Shown: in pieces, positions 61,922-64,000 of the stretch
Layout: every line of letters starts with the position of its first letter
Position numbering within the stretch: the first letter of the stretch is position 1
From: Parasponia andersonii
Taxonomy: Eukaryota > Streptophyta > Magnoliopsida > Rosales > Cannabaceae
Direction: 5' to 3'
DNA: 64,000 nt
Assembly: GCA_002914805.1 (NCBI GenBank)
Contig: JXTB01000079.1
Location: 544,257 to 608,256, forward strand
Made by a program: the position numbers and the translations under genes
The notes under the pieces: model-generated
Databases searched by the model: none
Told to the model about the DNA's origin: nothing
The model's input: the letters and a program-made list of their open reading frames with translations, nothing else

Positions 61922-62005
61922 GCTAAAAATATAGATTCTTCCGTTTACATTTTATGATTTTTTCTATTGAATCTAATTTCTTTTTTTTTTTTGTTTCATC
62001 TGCAG

Positions 62006-64000
62006 AGTCACGTTTCAACATTATAGTTTTGTATAACGGTGAATGGAAGTTTTCGTCAGAGAAAATATTATGGTCTTATATTGCTAAAGAAAGTAAGGCC
62101 ATGGGTGTATAGATGGGTATAACTTTTGTGACCCTTGTAGATAAGCTGTATGAGGTGATTGGAGTTGATAAAAATTGTTTTGATTTAGAACTTAAGGTTG
62201 TTTATAAATGTGATGGTGGAGAAGAAATCCCTATTCCTCCAACGAAGATTACCTCTGATAGTGACCTAGAAATTTGGCTTGAAGAGATGTCTTACTCTAT
62301 TCAGAACCGTACTCCTTTATGTGTGTCCATTTTACCGAAGTTGACACCTGTGGGTGAGGGTTGCAGTCAAAATGCTTCATTTGTGCCTGAAACAGGTGCA
62401 GAGAAAATAGATGAGTTAAAGGAATTCTTTGGTGAAGTAGCTAGGACTCCAGCAACAACAACAGGGACTTCAAGTAGTCAAGTGTGTAGAGTAAGAATAG
62501 TAGATAATGAAGCGAAGTGGAGTGCTCCCTTATTTTCAGAGGGAGAATTACCGCAGGGAACACCTAACAACTTGTCAGTTGGATCTTCTAATTCAGTGAA
62601 AATCGTGATCGGTCAACTATTTGAGAATAAGGAAGACTTGAAGCTGAAGCTGCACTTGCATGCAATGAAGTGCAATTTTGAGTTCAAGGTAAAAAAGTCA
62701 GGCAAAGACTATTGGTTTATAACATGTATAGACGACAATTATACGTGGCGGTTGCGAGCTAGAAAGGTGGAGCAATCTGACATGTTTGAGGTGCGAAGAT
62801 ATGTGCCTGAACACACATGTTCGTTGGCAATAAGGCATAAGGACAACAGACAAGCAGCATCATGGGTTATTGGACATTGCATTAAGAGAAAGTACACAAA
62901 TCCAGCCAACCCTAATTATGCCCCTCGATCAATAATCGACAATTTCTCCAAAGACTATGGGATTAATATGACATATGAAAAGGCATGGAGATGTAGGGAA
63001 AAAGCACTTCTATATGTCAGGGTAACAGTGGATGGTTCATATCAAAAGCTGTCATCTTACCTATATATGTTAGAGAAGACTAATCCAGGAACAGTCACGC
63101 ATTTAGAGACCGATGAGATGGGATATTTCAAGTATTTCTTCATGTCACTGGGTGCATCTATTCGAGGCTTTAAAACAGTATGCCGTCCTGTGCTATGTGT
63201 GGATGGATCCTTCTTAAAAACAAACTGTAGAGGAACAATGTTGACTGCGATTGCACAAGATGCAAATATGCAGTTGTATCCTGTTGCATTTGGAGTAGTC
63301 GACTCAGAGAACAACGACTCCTGGATGTATTTTATCGTGAAACTAAATGAAGCAATTAGAGACGTTGAGAACTTGGTCTTCGTATCAGACCGACACCCAA
63401 GTATTACGAATGCATTGTCAACTGTGCTCCCTGAAGCACACCATGAAGCTTGCATACATCATATTGGTATGAATATCCAAGCAAAATTCAAGACTGATCA
63501 TTGCCACAGTGAGTACTTCTTGGCTGCAAAATCCTATCGGATGAGTGACTTTCTTCATCATTTTGAGAAGATCAAGGTCAAGGATCAAGCCATTGCTAAT
63601 TATTTAGAAGAAATAGGCATTGAGAAATGGAGCCGTGCAAACTTCTCTGCCATTCGTTACAACATCATGACAAGTAATAACGCTGAGAGCTTTAATAACA
63701 CGAGTAGAGATGCACGGAAGTATCCAATCACAACTTTGGCAGAGTTTCTGAGGTATACACTACAAACTTGGTTCTTTGAAAGACGAACATTGGCAATGGA
63801 ATCCAATAAACCATTACCGACAAAGATTGAGAAGAAATTAGAGGACCGTATTGAGGCTGCGAAGACTTTGATTGTTCAGCCTCTCAGCCACTATGAGTTT
63901 TATGTCATGGACGGTGACAGAGATGATCAAGTTAACTTACAGACAAAGACTTGTAGTTGTAGGAGATTTGATTTGATAGGTCTGCCATGTACGCATGCAT
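62006..64000 (+). pseudogene. MULE (MuDR-type) transposase, early stop, runs off window
   Basis: An acceptor-like CATCTGCAG ends at 62005. The frame then reads RFNIIVLYNGEWKF, the usual N-terminal domain of plant MULE transposases, but meets TAG at 62110-62112. The next codon is ATG (62113), and the frame stays open for 629 codons to the window end. Domains: rest of the N-terminal domain; the MuDR DNA-binding domain (about 62640-62820, LKLKLHLHAMKCNFEFKVKK); the MULE DDE domain (about 63190-63480), with the first Asp in CVDGSFLK and the second in FVSDRHPS; and a SWIM zinc finger beginning CSCRRFDLIGLPCTHA at the edge. A protein starting at 62113 would lack only about 35 residues, so it could still be functional. 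Confidence 0.88.

Noticed and set aside
1..64000. CRISPR arrays, operons, rRNA or tRNA genes
   Set aside because: None seen. Plant nuclear sequence; the tandem repeats present lack spacer structure.

Overview
This is a stretch of a flowering-plant (dicot-type) nuclear genome. It is AT-rich, full of transposons and microsatellites, has genes with many short exons and GT-AG introns, and has one 61-base N gap plus two isolated Ns. The species cannot be named from the sequence alone. All exon coordinates were worked out by hand from splice sites, reading frame and family knowledge; no search or alignment program was run.

Layout. 1-7.6 kb: a GC-rich dispersed repeat, an intact SAUR (auxin-responsive) gene on the minus strand, and a probable solo LTR. 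7.6-16.1 kb: a complete LTR retrotransposon with 2.4 kb LTRs, a perfect 5-bp target duplication, and a 3.7 kb interior with no coding capacity (LARD-like). 16.5-17.4 kb: a small CACTA-like element. 17.4-25 kb: mostly featureless DNA with a second copy of the GC-rich repeat and several short tandem duplications. 25.0-30.6 kb (minus): a complete 14-exon dolichol kinase gene (566 aa). An LTR remnant with its primer-binding site lies just upstream in the same orientation.

31.7-60.2 kb is the most unusual part. A unit made of a BED/DUF659/hAT-type transposase joined to CBP60 (calmodulin-binding protein 60) exons is repeated three times, always on the minus strand. Copy A (31.7-35.0 kb) is broken. 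Copy B (35.0-44.6 kb) has had a bHLH gene fragment spliced in frame into its CBP60 exon, giving a predicted 780-aa transposase-CBP60-bHLH chimera; its tail is split by a degenerate Ty1/copia element. Copy C (54.7-60.2 kb) reads through without a stop as a predicted 1058-aa transposase-CBP60 fusion. Both readable copies have lost the usual hAT catalytic acidic residues, which suggests a DNA-binding module kept after transposition ability was lost. The DNA between copies B and C holds several foldback MITEs and a 3.9 kb dead LINE with an 18-bp target duplication.

60.3-64 kb: low-complexity DNA, the N gap, a TTCGA-rich tandem array, and the start of a MULE (MuDR-type) transposase gene that runs off the window and carries an in-frame stop near its N-terminus.

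The genes do not form a pathway. SAUR (auxin-related growth) and dolichol kinase (ER glycosylation) are unrelated host genes. The chimeric array is the candidate novel system.
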